64,000 nt of DNA from NCBI RefSeq assembly GCF_943193175.1, contig NZ_CALPDF010000012.1, forward strand, positions 39,978 through 103,977, given 5' to 3'. Under the pieces are notes generated by a model. The model did no database searches. It had not been told where the DNA came from and saw only the letters and a program-made list of their open reading frames with translations. The stretch is from Neobacillus muris. GTDB lineage: Bacteria; Bacillota; Bacilli; Bacillales; Cytobacillaceae. The position numbers and the translations under genes were made by a program. Below are positions 25,647 through 34,958 of this stretch, piece by piece; positions within the stretch are counted from its first letter, which is position 1; each line of letters opens with the position of its first letter.

Positions 25647-25780
25647 TCTAGTTGGGCGGCAAGAAAGGTATTAAAATATTTCACAAGTATGGTAGGATAA
25701 ACTAGAAGAGGCAGGTAAAATTAGCCAGCCCGTTTTTATACAAGAAGAATGTCTCAAAAGAATAGGAAATGGTGTGTAAG

Positions 25781-26536
25781 ATGATCATCCATAGAGGAAA
25801 AAAGAAAACTCGAACCCTATTTGTGTATCCTGCCGTCATGCTAGTTATTGGAATGATCCTGACTGTGTTTCTATGGTATCAAGGCATCATGATTCCTAAC
25901 GCTTACCGTGTAAAGGATTATTCGGTAAAAGGTGTGGATGTTTCGTCATATCAGGGTGAAATCGATTGGGGACAATTCGAGAAACAAGGCGTAAAATTTG
26001 CGTTTATGAAGGCCACTGAAGGAAGCACATATGTCGACCCAACCTTTGAAGAGAATTGGAAAAGTGCTGAAAATACGAAAATGCGAACAGGTGCCTACCA
26101 TTTTTTTAGTTATGATAGCGCAGGCAAAACCCAAGCCCAAAACTTCATTCAAACAGTGCCGTTAAATCGTGATTCATTGCCGCCAGTCATTGATGTGGAG
26201 TTTTATGGCGATAAGGAAAAAAATCCTCCAAAACGGAGTCAAGCAGAAAAAGAGCTTCAAACGATGGTAGACATGCTGGAAGAACATTACGGAAAACGTG
26301 TCATTCTTTACACGACACAAAAGGCTTATGATTTGTATATTAAAAATGGCTTTGACCAATGTGATATATGGATAAGGGATGTTTTGACAAAGCCATCGCT
26401 TCCGGATAAAAGAGGTTGGACATTTTGGCAGTATACCGACCGGGAAAGATTAAAAGGTTATAGTGGGGAAGAGAAGTTCATCGACGTTAATGTCTTTAAT
26501 GGGAGTGAAAAGGAATTTCAAGTGTATGGGCGTTAA
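25781..26536 (+). CDS. GH25 lysozyme (muramidase), membrane-anchored
   Basis: Glycosyl hydrolase family 25, cleaving the beta-1,4 link between MurNAc and GlcNAc. An N-terminal basic stretch and one membrane segment (YPAVMLVIGMILTVFLWY) anchor it outside. The catalytic domain opens with GVDVSSYQGEIDWGQF (active-site Asp). FAFMKATEGSTYVDPTF and GAYHFFSYDS follow, and PPVIDVEFYG carries the DxE pair. WTFWQYTDR and FIDVNVFNG close the barrel. ATG 25781 is chosen over the GTG at 25769. Solitary gene; a housekeeping or sporulation role is not decidable. Confidence 0.9.
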   Translation: MIIHRGKKKTRTLFVYPAVMLVIGMILTVFLWYQGIMIPNAYRVKDYSVKGVDVSSYQGEIDWGQFEKQGVKFAFMKATEGSTYVDPTFEENWKSAENTKMRTGAYHFFSYDSAGKTQAQNFIQTVPLNRDSLPPVIDVEFYGDKEKNPPKRSQAEKELQTMVDMLEEHYGKRVILYTTQKAYDLYIKNGFDQCDIWIRDVLTKPSLPDKRGWTFWQYTDRERLKGYSGEEKFIDVNVFNGSEKEFQVYGR

Positions 26537-26566
26537 TATTCACCCATTTGAAGGATTTAAGCAAAA

Positions 26567-26719
26567 ATGTTTTTTTATGATTCGGATTCCATCGAACAAG
26601 ATTTCGGAAAATATGGCCTGATAGAGGTTTCAGAAATCGACGAGCCCAATAAGCACATGAAAAATAAGCCTTCCATCAACTTTATCATGGTAAAATGCAG
26701 GAAAATTGGAAATTGTTAG
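26567..26719 (+). pseudogene. C-terminal fragment of a SAM-dependent methyltransferase
   Basis: The frame encodes FYDSDSIEQDFGKYGLIEV, then SEIDEPNKHMKNKPSINF and IMVKCRK, which reads like the last 45 residues of a class I methyltransferase (the YGL...EIDEP...K...F..V.C.K tail). There is no ribosome site and no methyltransferase core upstream, so it is a remnant. Confidence 0.5.
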
Positions 26720-26735
26720 GTTTGGGAAATTTTTC

Positions 26736-26822
26736 AAAATATTGTAGAATAGATCGAAATTTTGTAGAATAAATCATAATTTTGCAGAAAAACAGGATGA
26801 TTTTGTAGAATTCCTCATAGGG
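26736..26822 (+). repeat. TTGTAGAAT repeat array 1 (4 units)
   Basis: Cores at 26742, 26762, 26782 (TTGCAGAAA) and 26803, at 20-, 20- and 21-base spacing. It is in the convergent gap between the lysozyme and TetR genes, which holds no other gene but the methyltransferase fragment. Confidence 0.7.
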
Positions 26823-26835
26823 AAACCAGAATAAT

Positions 26836-26868
26836 GAGCCGAAATGAAATAATTATTTCGGCTCTTTT
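26836..26868. terminator. Terminator behind repeat array 1
   Basis: GAGCCGAAAT (26836-26845) pairs perfectly with ATTTCGGCTC (26855-26864), followed by TTTT. Confidence 0.8.
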
Positions 26869-26996
26869 GCTTATTCGTTCATAAACAGCTTGATGCAAGG
26901 TGCAAAGAACGGTGTTTATCTGTCCCTTTTAATATTTTGAGGGTGGCAAGAACTCCTTGAAAATAGCCGCTGAGCCACTCATTAAGCATGATGGCT

Positions 26997-27578
26997 TTAA
27001 CGCAAGCCATTCAAAAACATTTGAGAAATTTGAGCGCCATAATTCATCAAAAAATCACTATTAATCGCTTTACTCTTTAAACCCTCTGTGAAAATATGCA
27101 TGAACATCACTAAAACCTCATCCGAATAGGCGGGATTAATTTTTCCCTCTTTACGTCCTTTGTGCAGCAAACTTAAAAGTAATTGGTCACTTTTTTCTTG
27201 CGCATCTTTATCAAAAAAAGTGGGATCATTTGTATATTGCTGCATCACATTATGAAAAAATATCGCGGTCATACTTTGCACTTTTTTCATTTTGTATTGG
27301 GATAGTTCTATATATGTTTGCTCAAATGGCAAATCACTTTCGACTAAACGTTCATATTCTTCTTGAACGGAGGCAAGAAAATTTTGAATCGTGGTATTCA
27401 TTAAATTCTCTTTTGTATTGTAATAATTGAATAATGTTACTTTACTAACGCCGGCATTTTTAGCAATTTCGTCCATGGTAATATTGGAAATGTCCTTTTG
27501 ATTGAGCAATTCAAGCGTAGCAGCTTCAATATTTTTCATTTTCTTCTCACGTCTTAAATCAAAGCCATTTTTCTTCAT
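26997..27578 (-). CDS. TetR-family transcriptional regulator
   Basis: 193 residues. The N-terminal TetR helix-turn-helix (ISNITMDEIAKNAGVSKVTL and FNYYNTKENL) spans about residues 32-70. The C-terminal ligand domain is all-helical. It is divergent from an ABC drug-exporter pair. The region between holds the exporter promoter and a TAGTT-AAAA-AACTA inverted repeat (27658-27675), a candidate operator. It probably represses the exporter until a ligand binds; ligand unknown. Confidence 0.85.
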   Translation of the reverse strand: MKKNGFDLRREKKMKNIEAATLELLNQKDISNITMDEIAKNAGVSKVTLFNYYNTKENLMNTTIQNFLASVQEEYERLVESDLPFEQTYIELSQYKMKKVQSMTAIFFHNVMQQYTNDPTFFDKDAQEKSDQLLLSLLHKGRKEGKINPAYSDEVLVMFMHIFTEGLKSKAINSDFLMNYGAQISQMFLNGLR

Positions 27579-27674
27579 CTTCTCACCACTTTTTTTCCCT
27601 TTTTCAATTACTTTCTACCTATTTATATTATTTCATTTTTTGAACTAAATCAAATGTTTTAGTTAAAAAACTAT

Positions 27675-27703
27675 TTGAATTACCGGATAAATAGGTGTAT
27701 ATT
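27675..27703 (+). promoter_or_regulatory. Sigma-A promoter of the ABC exporter
   Basis: TTGAAT (27675-27680), 17 bases, TATATT (27698-27703). An inverted repeat just upstream may be the TetR operator. Confidence 0.5.
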
Positions 27704-27761
27704 ATGAACTATAAAGTTAATTTTAGTAAAAAACTTTCTCGTGAAATTGGAGATGAGACGA

Positions 27762-28643
27762 ATGATAATCGCAGAAATCAGGGGTCTACAGAAAAATTAT
27801 AAATCCACCCCTGCTTTAAAAAATGTAACGATGGATGTAAAAAAAGGGGAAGTATTAGGGTTTATCGGACCAAATGGAGCAGGAAAATCGACTACCATCC
27901 GTATTTTGCTTGGCATAATAAAGTCCAGTGGAGGATCTGCCAAGATATTCGGGAAGGATGTCTGGAAGGATTCGATTGAAATCCATAAGAAACTATCGTA
28001 TGTTCCTGGCGATGTCAATCTTTGGCCTAATTTAACAGGCGGCGAGATTATTGATGTATTTATGCGCCTCCAGGGAACAAAGAACTATGCACGACGGGAT
28101 GAATTAATTCAAAAATTTCAATTCGACGCTAAGAAAAAAGCGCGAACGTATTCAAAGGGCAATCGCCAAAAAGTGGCGCTGATCGCTGCGCTTGCCAGCG
28201 ATGCCGAACTTTATATTTTTGATGAACCGACTAGTGGCCTTGATCCCCTGATGGAAGCCGTTTTTCAAGAGGAAGTAGAAAATTTAAAAAATCAAGGAAA
28301 GTCGATCCTTCTCTCCAGTCACATATTAAGCGAGGTCGAACGATTATGTGACCGCGTTGCGATTATTCGTCAGGGAGAAGTCATTGAAACCGGCACACTA
28401 GACGAATTAAGACATTTAACCCGCTATCAATACAAGATTACGACTCGCCATGAACCGACTGGATTAAAACAAGTGAGCGGTGTGCACGACTTGGAAATCA
28501 AAGGGAAGGAAGCTGTTTTCCAAGCAGATAGCGATCAAATTGAAGCCATCCTGGAAGCCATCCTGCCGTACCATGTAATTAAGCTTGAGAGTGTCCCGCC
28601 GACTCTTGAATCCTTGTTTATGCGTCATTACACTGGAAAGTAG
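27762..28643 (+). CDS. ABC transporter ATP-binding protein (drug exporter)
   Basis: 293 residues. Walker A is GPNGAGKSTTIR, the Q-loop region is LSYVPGDVNLWPNL, the signature is TYSKGNRQKVALIAAL (SKGN instead of SGGQ), Walker B is LYIFDEPTSGLDP and the H-loop is LLSSHILSEVE. The C-terminal 75 residues are the regulatory extension of drug-exporting DrrA-like ATPases. GGAGATGAG precedes ATG 27762. The permease starts 9 bases after it, and a TetR regulator is divergent. Confidence 0.9.
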   Translation: MIIAEIRGLQKNYKSTPALKNVTMDVKKGEVLGFIGPNGAGKSTTIRILLGIIKSSGGSAKIFGKDVWKDSIEIHKKLSYVPGDVNLWPNLTGGEIIDVFMRLQGTKNYARRDELIQKFQFDAKKKARTYSKGNRQKVALIAALASDAELYIFDEPTSGLDPLMEAVFQEEVENLKNQGKSILLSSHILSEVERLCDRVAIIRQGEVIETGTLDELRHLTRYQYKITTRHEPTGLKQVSGVHDLEIKGKEAVFQADSDQIEAILEAILPYHVIKLESVPPTLESLFMRHYTGK

Positions 28644-28652
28644 GGGAGTAGG

Positions 28653-30263
28653 ATGAATAATCTATTTAATAAGACTGGGATGCTCTTTGTTCATACATTA
28701 CGGAGAGATTGGCTAAAGCTGCTCATTTGGGCTGCTGCTTTAAGTCTTTTCGCAGGCGGCTTTGCTGCATCACTGTACGAAATGTATGGAAAAGACCCTG
28801 CTGGATTGAAAGCCATGTATGAGACGATGAAAAATCCAGCCATGATTGCCATGATCGGACCAACAGCAGCTACTGCTGAAACGTACACGATCGGTGCGAT
28901 GTACGCACAGGAAATGCTTCTCTTTACAGCACTTGTGTTTGCCATTGTATCGATTATGCATGTCATAAGCCGCACAAGGAAAGAAGAGGACGATGGAATA
29001 TCAGAGCTTATTCGATCCTTTCAAGTTGGACGACTGGCCAACACAACAGCAATCGTACTGGAATTGTTCCTTCTGCATGTAGTTATCATTGCTCTTTCTG
29101 TCCTTTTGCTTCAAGTCCAGGATGTACCAGGATTGAATTTTTCGAGTAATTTGGTCTATTCCGTTTCACTAGGGCTGCAAGGTTTTTTATGGGGGATGAT
29201 TGCACTTATATTCGTTCAATTAGCTGCGGGAGCTGGAGGCGCCAGGGGACTAAGTTTCTTAACGCTTGGCTTGTTTTACGTTCTCCGAATGGCAACGGAT
29301 ATGAGCACACCAGATGCTTCTTGGTTCAACCCGCTCGGATGGAGCTATCTTGTAAATGCTTATGTTGGTGATGACTGGCTTCCAATCGTTATTGCGTTTG
29401 CTGCCAGTATCATTTTTTTAGTAGTTTCCTATATTTTAGAGCATGCCCGAGATATGGGGGCTGGATATTTGCCAGAACGTTCTGGCCGTGATCATGCAAA
29501 AGATCGTCTGTTGACCCTGCCTGGCCTAGTAATACGGCTCCAAAAGACATTTATTATTAGCTGGATCATCTCTATCTTTATTACGGGAGCTATGTATGGA
29601 TCCATTTTTGGGGACATGGATGAGTTTGTTAGTGATAACGAGATGATGAAACAAATGTTCCTTCATAATGCAAATTACACCATACAAGAACAATTTATGA
29701 GCGTGCTTTTCGTTGTTTTATCTTTGTTGACGACGATATTCATTGTGGGAAGTCTTATGAAACTCATAAACGAGGAAAAGAAAGGGCACTGGGATCCGCT
29801 TTATGCTACTAAATTAAGCCGGGCAAAATTCTACTGGTATCATGTGATCTTGTCTTTCATCCTTGGGCTGCTCGGACAGTTTTCTGCGATAGTGGGGCTC
29901 TATCTGGCTCAGCGAAGTGTGATGGAATCCCCGTTAAGTTTGTGGGAAATTACGAAGGCTGGAATGGTTTGGGTACCTGCGATTTTCTTCTTTATCGGTA
30001 TTTTGGCTGTACTGATTGGCTGGCTGCCGCGCTTTACGATCATCATTTGGGGCTATCTAATCTTTGCTTTCTTTAATAGTTATTTTGGGCAAATGATGGA
30101 TATCCCAGAATTCGTGCTGAATCTTGATATATTTAGCTATATTCCGAAGGTTCCAATTGAAGAGTGGAAATGGGGAACGATAATCTTCATCAAATTATTG
30201 GCCCTCCTCCTGATAGTGGTTGGTTTTGTCGGCTATAAAAAACGGGATTTAGTGAATGAATGA
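28653..30263 (+). CDS. ABC exporter permease (COG3559, polyketide-antibiotic exporter type)
   Basis: 536 residues with about 12 membrane segments in two similar halves of six. This is the layout of COG3559, putative exporters of polyketide antibiotics. The first half has GFAASLYEMYGKDPAG after TM1 and RTRKEEDDGISELIRSF before TM3. The second half repeats the plan with NEEKKGHWDPLYATKLSR. It partners with the ATPase immediately upstream. It probably exports a drug or toxic metabolite under TetR control. Repeat array 2 follows. Confidence 0.85.
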   Translation: MNNLFNKTGMLFVHTLRRDWLKLLIWAAALSLFAGGFAASLYEMYGKDPAGLKAMYETMKNPAMIAMIGPTAATAETYTIGAMYAQEMLLFTALVFAIVSIMHVISRTRKEEDDGISELIRSFQVGRLANTTAIVLELFLLHVVIIALSVLLLQVQDVPGLNFSSNLVYSVSLGLQGFLWGMIALIFVQLAAGAGGARGLSFLTLGLFYVLRMATDMSTPDASWFNPLGWSYLVNAYVGDDWLPIVIAFAASIIFLVVSYILEHARDMGAGYLPERSGRDHAKDRLLTLPGLVIRLQKTFIISWIISIFITGAMYGSIFGDMDEFVSDNEMMKQMFLHNANYTIQEQFMSVLFVVLSLLTTIFIVGSLMKLINEEKKGHWDPLYATKLSRAKFYWYHVILSFILGLLGQFSAIVGLYLAQRSVMESPLSLWEITKAGMVWVPAIFFFIGILAVLIGWLPRFTIIIWGYLIFAFFNSYFGQMMDIPEFVLNLDIFSYIPKVPIEEWKWGTIIFIKLLALLLIVVGFVGYKKRDLVNE

Positions 30264-30295
30264 TTTCCCGTCCGAACTATTCGCTTGTAATATAT

Positions 30296-30408
30296 ACCAA
30301 TTTTTGTAGAATAAATCGAAATTTTGTAGAATTACTCTTCGGTTTTGTAGAATAACGCCTATATTTGTAGAATTCTTCTTGGTTATTGTAGAATAAGCAT
30401 AAATTGCT
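30296..30408 (+). repeat. TTGTAGAAT repeat array 2 (5 units)
   Basis: Cores at 30304, 30324, 30345, 30365 and 30386: spacing 20, 21, 20, 21. It opens with CCAATTTTTGTAGAATAA like arrays 3 and 4 and runs into the ATCTTCC terminator at 30421. The rest of the gap to 30656 holds nothing else recognisable. Confidence 0.8.
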
Positions 30409-30420
30409 CCGTTTACTAAA

Positions 30421-30449
30421 AAAATCTTCCTTTTTGGAAGATTTTTTTT
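30421..30449 (+). terminator. Terminator, ATCTTCC type
   Basis: AAAATCTTCC (30421-30430), loop TTTTT, GGAAGATTTT (30436-30445) and further T. The same hairpin type ends arrays 3 and 4 and also occurs at 33217. Confidence 0.85.
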
Positions 30450-30656
30450 ATTTTAATTAGGTCAGGCTTAATAGTTAAGGAAGGTGCCAGTCACCATCCG
30501 TGTGAGGTGGAAATGAGGTTTAGAGGCCATACATAAAAGATGAAAAAAATAGCTTTTTTATTTCTATTTTTTCAGGAAGTAAAACATGTCAGAATGAAAA
30601 CTGGAGTGAACATTTTCATCAAAAAAAATCTTACATGATACGGAGTGAAGTGATAG

Positions 30657-31439
30657 ATGAAAGCTTATTTTCGCCAGCATCCACTTGTGTTTACCATCTT
30701 TGTACTAGGGAGCAGCCGGTTGGCAGGATTTGGGATCATTCAAATCATCTTGATTGCAAATCCAAACCTTTCTTTAAAAGAAGACCTGGGCTGGGCTTTG
30801 CAATTGTTATATATGCTCATGGCATTCCTATTGGTTTATGGATTTGGACAACAGAAGGATGCGGGAATCAGTCTTCCGCCTGATAAAAAAGAATGGTTGT
30901 TTTGGATTCCTCCTCTGGTATTTCCTATTTTTATTATCTTCAGTTTCGGAGTAGAAGCGCCAGCGTCCACTTGGCGGCTCGTTATGCTCTTGCTTGCCGC
31001 ATTTGGAGTTGCTGCAAATGAAGAATTAATTTTTAGAGGTCTATTTTTAAAGTCCTTTTTACACAAGGGAATCTATCCGGCGATTTTTATTCCTGCACTC
31101 ATCTTTGGATTGATCCATCTTCCAAATGTGTTTTTCGGAACTGATCTTTCCTTTGCCATTTTTCAAACCTGCTGGGCGTTTTTAGGGGGGATTGCCTTAG
31201 GCGCCATGCGATTGAGGAATCAAAGTATTTTACCTGTTATCGTTTTTCATTTTCTCGTAGATAGTATGGAATATTTATCGACTGGAGAAATAGGCATTCA
31301 TATCACCCATTTTAGCTATCCAATTTTAATAAGTTTTATTGGTTTAAACTTGTTGTTTATGTCTTATGCTTTCATTTTGCTAAATAGAAAACAAAATATC
31401 AGAAGGGGTGTCCTAAATGGAAGGTATCAAACAAACTAA
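30657..31439 (+). CDS. CPBP intramembrane metalloprotease
   Basis: 260 residues, about seven membrane segments, CAAX protease and bacteriocin-processing (Abi/CPBP) family. Motif 1 is ANEELIFRGLFLKSF (EExxxR), motif 2 is IFGLIHLPN (FxxxH), and the motif 3 histidine is in VIVFHFLVDS. These residues bind the metal in the membrane. Roles in the family range from prenyl-protein processing to bacteriocin immunity. It overlaps a second CPBP gene by 23 bases. Confidence 0.88.
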   Translation: MKAYFRQHPLVFTIFVLGSSRLAGFGIIQIILIANPNLSLKEDLGWALQLLYMLMAFLLVYGFGQQKDAGISLPPDKKEWLFWIPPLVFPIFIIFSFGVEAPASTWRLVMLLLAAFGVAANEELIFRGLFLKSFLHKGIYPAIFIPALIFGLIHLPNVFFGTDLSFAIFQTCWAFLGGIALGAMRLRNQSILPVIVFHFLVDSMEYLSTGEIGIHITHFSYPILISFIGLNLLFMSYAFILLNRKQNIRRGVLNGRYQTN

Positions 31440-32079
31440 TATGGAAACGCCAAGTAGGGAGAAAATAGAATTATCGCTCATTATGGCATTAATGCTTATG
31501 GAGGTACTTTTCTTCCCAAAATTGAAAGGGATCATGGTCGTTGTCTCGATTATTTATTTCTTGGTAGAACGAAGGGTTCGGAATAGAACAGGAGAGGAAA
31601 TAGGCTTATCTTTTGTCTCGTTCCCTCGCAAGTTAAGAGAAAATTGGATATGGATTGCATTAGTTGGTGTTATCATGCAAGGTTTTTATTTGCTGATGTA
31701 TGTAAATTTCTTGCCTGATGTACTGGAGCATCTATTAGCGCGTGTGCCCATTAATATTCAAGCAGTCAATATCCAGCTCATTTTTACACTTCTTATTTTT
31801 GCTTTTGGTGAAGAGATTGTCTTTAGAGGGTTAATTCAAGCGCAGTTAAATAAATTTCTGCCTGCTTGGGCTGCGATCCTGGTCACATCCATATTATTTG
31901 CGATCATGCATTTTTCATCAGGGCCAGCAATTGTTGTATGGATTGATTTAACAACCGTATTTATTGACAGCATCCTTTTTGGTATTCTTTTTGTCAGAAC
32001 GAACAACATCTATATTACAACCTTTGCCCATGGAATGGCTAATTTAGTAGCCACTTTTTCCCTGTATCTGTTTTTCTAG
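31417..32079 (+). CDS. Second CPBP intramembrane metalloprotease
   Basis: 220 residues, about six membrane segments. Motif 1 is FGEEIVFRGLIQAQL, motif 2 is FAIMHFSSG, and the third histidine is in TTFAHGMANL. It overlaps the previous CPBP gene by 23 bases and has its own AGAAGGGGTG site, so the two are coexpressed. The paired proteases are divergent in sequence, not a recent duplication. No bacteriocin precursor is seen nearby. Confidence 0.87.
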   Translation: MEGIKQTNMETPSREKIELSLIMALMLMEVLFFPKLKGIMVVVSIIYFLVERRVRNRTGEEIGLSFVSFPRKLRENWIWIALVGVIMQGFYLLMYVNFLPDVLEHLLARVPINIQAVNIQLIFTLLIFAFGEEIVFRGLIQAQLNKFLPAWAAILVTSILFAIMHFSSGPAIVVWIDLTTVFIDSILFGILFVRTNNIYITTFAHGMANLVATFSLYLFF

Positions 32080-32238
32080 TTTATAAATTATGTAACTATC
32101 AATAGCGAACAGGCCGCCATGTTATAATTGGTGGTCTTTTGGTTTTAGTCTGCAGGCAAGTGTAGGAAATTTTTTCACAGTTTTAAATAAATATTTATGG
32201 TAGGATATTCTCGAGGATGCAGGAAAAAATTGGAGTGG

Positions 32239-32538
32239 ATGAACATATTAATTGTTGACTTATTATTAGATCTTGCAGGAGAGCTTATTGATTTTTTGAT
32301 ACCAGATCGTAAAGAAAAGAAGTGGGAGAAACACATAAAAAGATTAAAAGAAGAACCTTGGTTTAACGCACTGGAGAAGGATTGGCGCTACGAATATATT
32401 ATTTATAACAACAGAATGGTAAAGAAGTTCCTAGCCAGTGAAAGAAATATCAAGATGATTACGAGTATGGATGAGGAAAGAGAGAATTTTATACAGCTTG
32501 TGAAAGCGGAACATGAAAAATATTCAAGATTGTACTAA
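32239..32538 (+). CDS. Hypothetical protein with N-terminal hydrophobic helix
   Basis: 99 residues. A short hydrophobic start (MNILIVDLLLDLAGELIDFL) is followed by a highly charged, helical remainder (Lys/Glu/Asp rich, KKWEKHIKRLKEEPWFNALE). TTGGAGTGG lies before ATG 32239; the in-frame start at 32197 has none. No family recognised. It is followed by about 400 bases with palindromes and a decayed gene. Confidence 0.6.
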   Translation: MNILIVDLLLDLAGELIDFLIPDRKEKKWEKHIKRLKEEPWFNALEKDWRYEYIIYNNRMVKKFLASERNIKMITSMDEERENFIQLVKAEHEKYSRLY

Positions 32539-32927
32539 CTTATGTATGCTGCCTTTATTTTTAAAAAATCTTTCAACCTGCAGAAAGGCATTATTCTGCA
32601 GCTGCTGACTGCCAAGCTTGGCATACGTTTGCTAGCTTTTAATTTTAACCTCTTTAGCTAAAATACCTTTCCAAGAATAGCGATTTCAGCAGCTTATTAA
32701 AATAAGCAAACTTTTATATTTTATAACAATATTGTATTTTAATTGTTACAAAGTTAAAAGAGTAATATATGCAAACTTCTGTTCACCAGTAGCTAACCAC
32801 TACCGAACGTCTAAAAATATCAGAAAAAATCTATGAAAAAGTAGGAGGAATCTATGGACATTTTCCAAGATGCTATGATGAATATCAAATCAAGATGGAA
32901 AAATTAGATGTCAACACTTTTTAATAA

Positions 32928-33160
32928 ACAATTGAACATTTATTAAAAGTAAAAAGGGTATTATCTCCCCTTATTCCGTATGCGGTTATTTCACTGACCG
33001 CCGCAAGTCAAATGCCATCTTTCATTGATTCGTTTGTGGCACCGTTAAGTTTAATCAATGCGTTAATTACCTTGTCGGCAGGGAAAAAAAGGAAGACTTT
33101 TATAAGAAATTAGATAGATTAGAAGAGATTTGGAACTTTTTTGATGTGTTTAAAGAATAA
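32928..33160 (+). pseudogene. Decayed small gene with frameshift
   Basis: One frame reads SPLIPYAVISLTAASQMPSF then IDSFVAPLSLINALITLSAG up to an A7 run near 33085. After the run the sense continues in another frame as KEDFYKKLDRLEEIWNFFD and stops at 33158. Upstream stops leave no start. The remaining part of the gap 32539-33256 has a TGCCAAGCTTGGCA palindrome and a CTGCAGAA/TTCTGCAG hairpin but no gene. Confidence 0.5.
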
Positions 33161-33216
33161 ATATATTTGATATCAAAATCACCAGAATGAAAAAGGCAAC
33201 AAAGGTAATCAAAAAA

Positions 33217-33247
33217 ATCTTCCAAGTCCAAGTTGGAAGATTTTTTA
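33217..33247. terminator. Terminator, ATCTTCC type
   Basis: ATCTTCCAA (33217-33225) pairs with TTGGAAGAT (33233-33241), flanked by A7 and T6, so it can work for both strands. It terminates the sigma-54 activator gene. Confidence 0.85.
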
Positions 33248-33256
33248 AATAAAAAT

Positions 33257-34708
33257 TCAAATTTGCAATTCTAAATCTTCCATCTCATCTTTATATCTTT
33301 TCAAGCGTTCATAAAATGAACGCCGAGATATGCCTAACATTTTGATGGCATATGAACGATTATAATTTGAGCGTTTTAAAGCCTCTTTCATTAAATGAAT
33401 TTCTAATTTGGTGATATTTTTCGAAAAGTCCAATGAATTTGTAAGAGGAGAATGGTAAGAAACTGGACCTTCATTGGTTTGCGGTGGTACAGCAGCAGGT
33501 AATCCATGAACCTCATTGATGATGTTATTTGGCAGGTCGATAATTTTTATATCATTTGTATCTGTTAAAAAGAAGGCATGCTCTAAAATATTTCTCAACT
33601 CCCGAACATTACCAGGGAAAGAGTAGTCTAGCAATAAATCATAAGCCTCCTGACTCATATGAATATTCTTATGATATTTCTGATTAAACTCTTGGAGAAA
33701 ATGAAAGATTAGAATCTCAATATCCTTTTTTCTAGCCCGTAAAGGCGGAATCGTTAAGGTAAACCCATTAATTCTGTAAAATAAATCCTCCCGAAAAGTT
33801 TCATTTTTTATCATTGATTCGATATTACGGTTAGTGGCTGCTAGGACTCTTACATTGATTGGAATAACCTCACTGCCGCCAACTCGGACAATTTCTTTTT
33901 GCTGCAGTACCCGTAAGAGCTTAGCCTGAAGGTGATAATTCATATCGCCAATTTCATCCAAAAAAATCGTTCCCTCATTAGCCAATTCAAATTTTCCTTT
34001 ACTGCCATTCCGCTTTGCACCAGTGAAAGCGCCTTCATTATAGCCGAAAAGCTCACTTTCTAATAATGCTTCTGGTATAGCTGCACAATTAATCGCAATA
34101 AAGGGTTTTGTTTTCCGACTTGACCATTGATGGACGCTTTTAGCCATTACTTCTTTTCCAACGCCGCTTTCTCCTCTAATTAAAATAGAAAGATCGGATT
34201 GGGAAAGCTTTTTTACTTTTTTAAGGTCATCTGCCAGTAGGTGATCATTTGAGGTGAAAAAACTAGTTTCAGCTGGAGGAAAAGATGGAACGATGTGTTT
34301 TTCATTAAGTAAATCATGATTATTGGTTTGGATAGGGAAGTGATTTAAACTAAGTTTAAGTGTCATCAATTCCTCTTCGTCAAGGTAAGTGGCAATTGCT
34401 CCAATCACCTTTCCGTGTTTCTCTATCGGTGTGGCATCTATGAGAAAGTCTTTCCCCATTACTTTCCTTAACATATTGCACTTCGGTCTTCCAGTAACGA
34501 GCGCCTCATATATGACAGAATTTGGAGTGAAGTTTTCTATATTCCTTCCAATCCATTCTTTCATTTTGAGATTCATTTTTCTTTCTGCCGCTTGGTTAAT
34601 GAACACGAATTTTCCATCTTTATCAATTATTACTACTCCGTAATTCACAGAGTTGAAAATGGTATCAAGATTGAATGGATCTAATTCTATATTTGAAAGA
34701 AACGACAA
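33257..34708 (-). CDS. Sigma-54-dependent transcriptional activator (PAS-AAA+-Fis)
   Basis: 483 residues. An N-terminal PAS sensor domain (about 12-120; VVIIDKDGKFVFINQAAERK) is followed by the AAA+ domain (about 150-385) and a Fis-type helix-turn-helix at the end (YAIKMLGISRRSFYERLKRY). The AAA+ domain carries Walker A GESGVGKE, the sigma-54 contact loop EGAFTGAKRNG, Walker B GTIFLDEIGDM and the R-finger region. The start is TTG 34708, 7 bases behind GAGGTGA. It activates sigma-54 (SigL) promoters by ATP hydrolysis. A perfect sigma-54 promoter 250 bases away, facing the other way, drives the catabolic cluster, so it is the likely local activator. The PAS ligand is unknown. Confidence 0.93.
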   Translation of the reverse strand: MSFLSNIELDPFNLDTIFNSVNYGVVIIDKDGKFVFINQAAERKMNLKMKEWIGRNIENFTPNSVIYEALVTGRPKCNMLRKVMGKDFLIDATPIEKHGKVIGAIATYLDEEELMTLKLSLNHFPIQTNNHDLLNEKHIVPSFPPAETSFFTSNDHLLADDLKKVKKLSQSDLSILIRGESGVGKEVMAKSVHQWSSRKTKPFIAINCAAIPEALLESELFGYNEGAFTGAKRNGSKGKFELANEGTIFLDEIGDMNYHLQAKLLRVLQQKEIVRVGGSEVIPINVRVLAATNRNIESMIKNETFREDLFYRINGFTLTIPPLRARKKDIEILIFHFLQEFNQKYHKNIHMSQEAYDLLLDYSFPGNVRELRNILEHAFFLTDTNDIKIIDLPNNIINEVHGLPAAVPPQTNEGPVSYHSPLTNSLDFSKNITKLEIHLMKEALKRSNYNRSYAIKMLGISRRSFYERLKRYKDEMEDLELQI

Positions 34709-34786
34709 AATCTCATCACCTCATCTCTCGTTAACAAGAAAGTACTATAAATTGGTAATATTGTCAATATTCATACAGTGTATAAG

Positions 34787-34847
34787 TTGTATACATAATA
34801 TTTGTTTCTTTTATATACAAAACACCAAAAAATCTTTTTTGTATACA
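34787..34847 (+). promoter_or_regulatory. Candidate upstream activating sequences (paired sites)
   Basis: TTGTATACATAATATTT (from 34787) and TTGTATACAGAATATAA (from 34839) are near-identical, centred on the palindrome TGTATACA and 52 bases (five helical turns) apart. They lie 112-172 bases upstream of the -24 element, the usual place for activator binding at sigma-54 promoters. Confidence 0.6.
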
Positions 34848-34958
34848 GAATATAATCGACGGATATCAAGCTGAGATCTAAGCACTTAAAAAAAATTTCC
34901 TTTTACAGCAGCCATTTTTCACCCCATTTTCTGTAAAAATCAATCAGCTTTTTTAAGG

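Noticed and set aside
30480..30500. GGTGCCAGTCACC motif upstream of the CPBP genes as a repeat element
   Set aside because: Seen once in this window; without a genome search it cannot be separated from chance.
32612..32632. TGCCAAGCTTGGCA palindrome and CTGCAG hairpin resembling a cloning polylinker
   Set aside because: Surrounding sequence is ordinary AT-rich DNA with no vector sequence; a chance palindrome or small operator is more likely.
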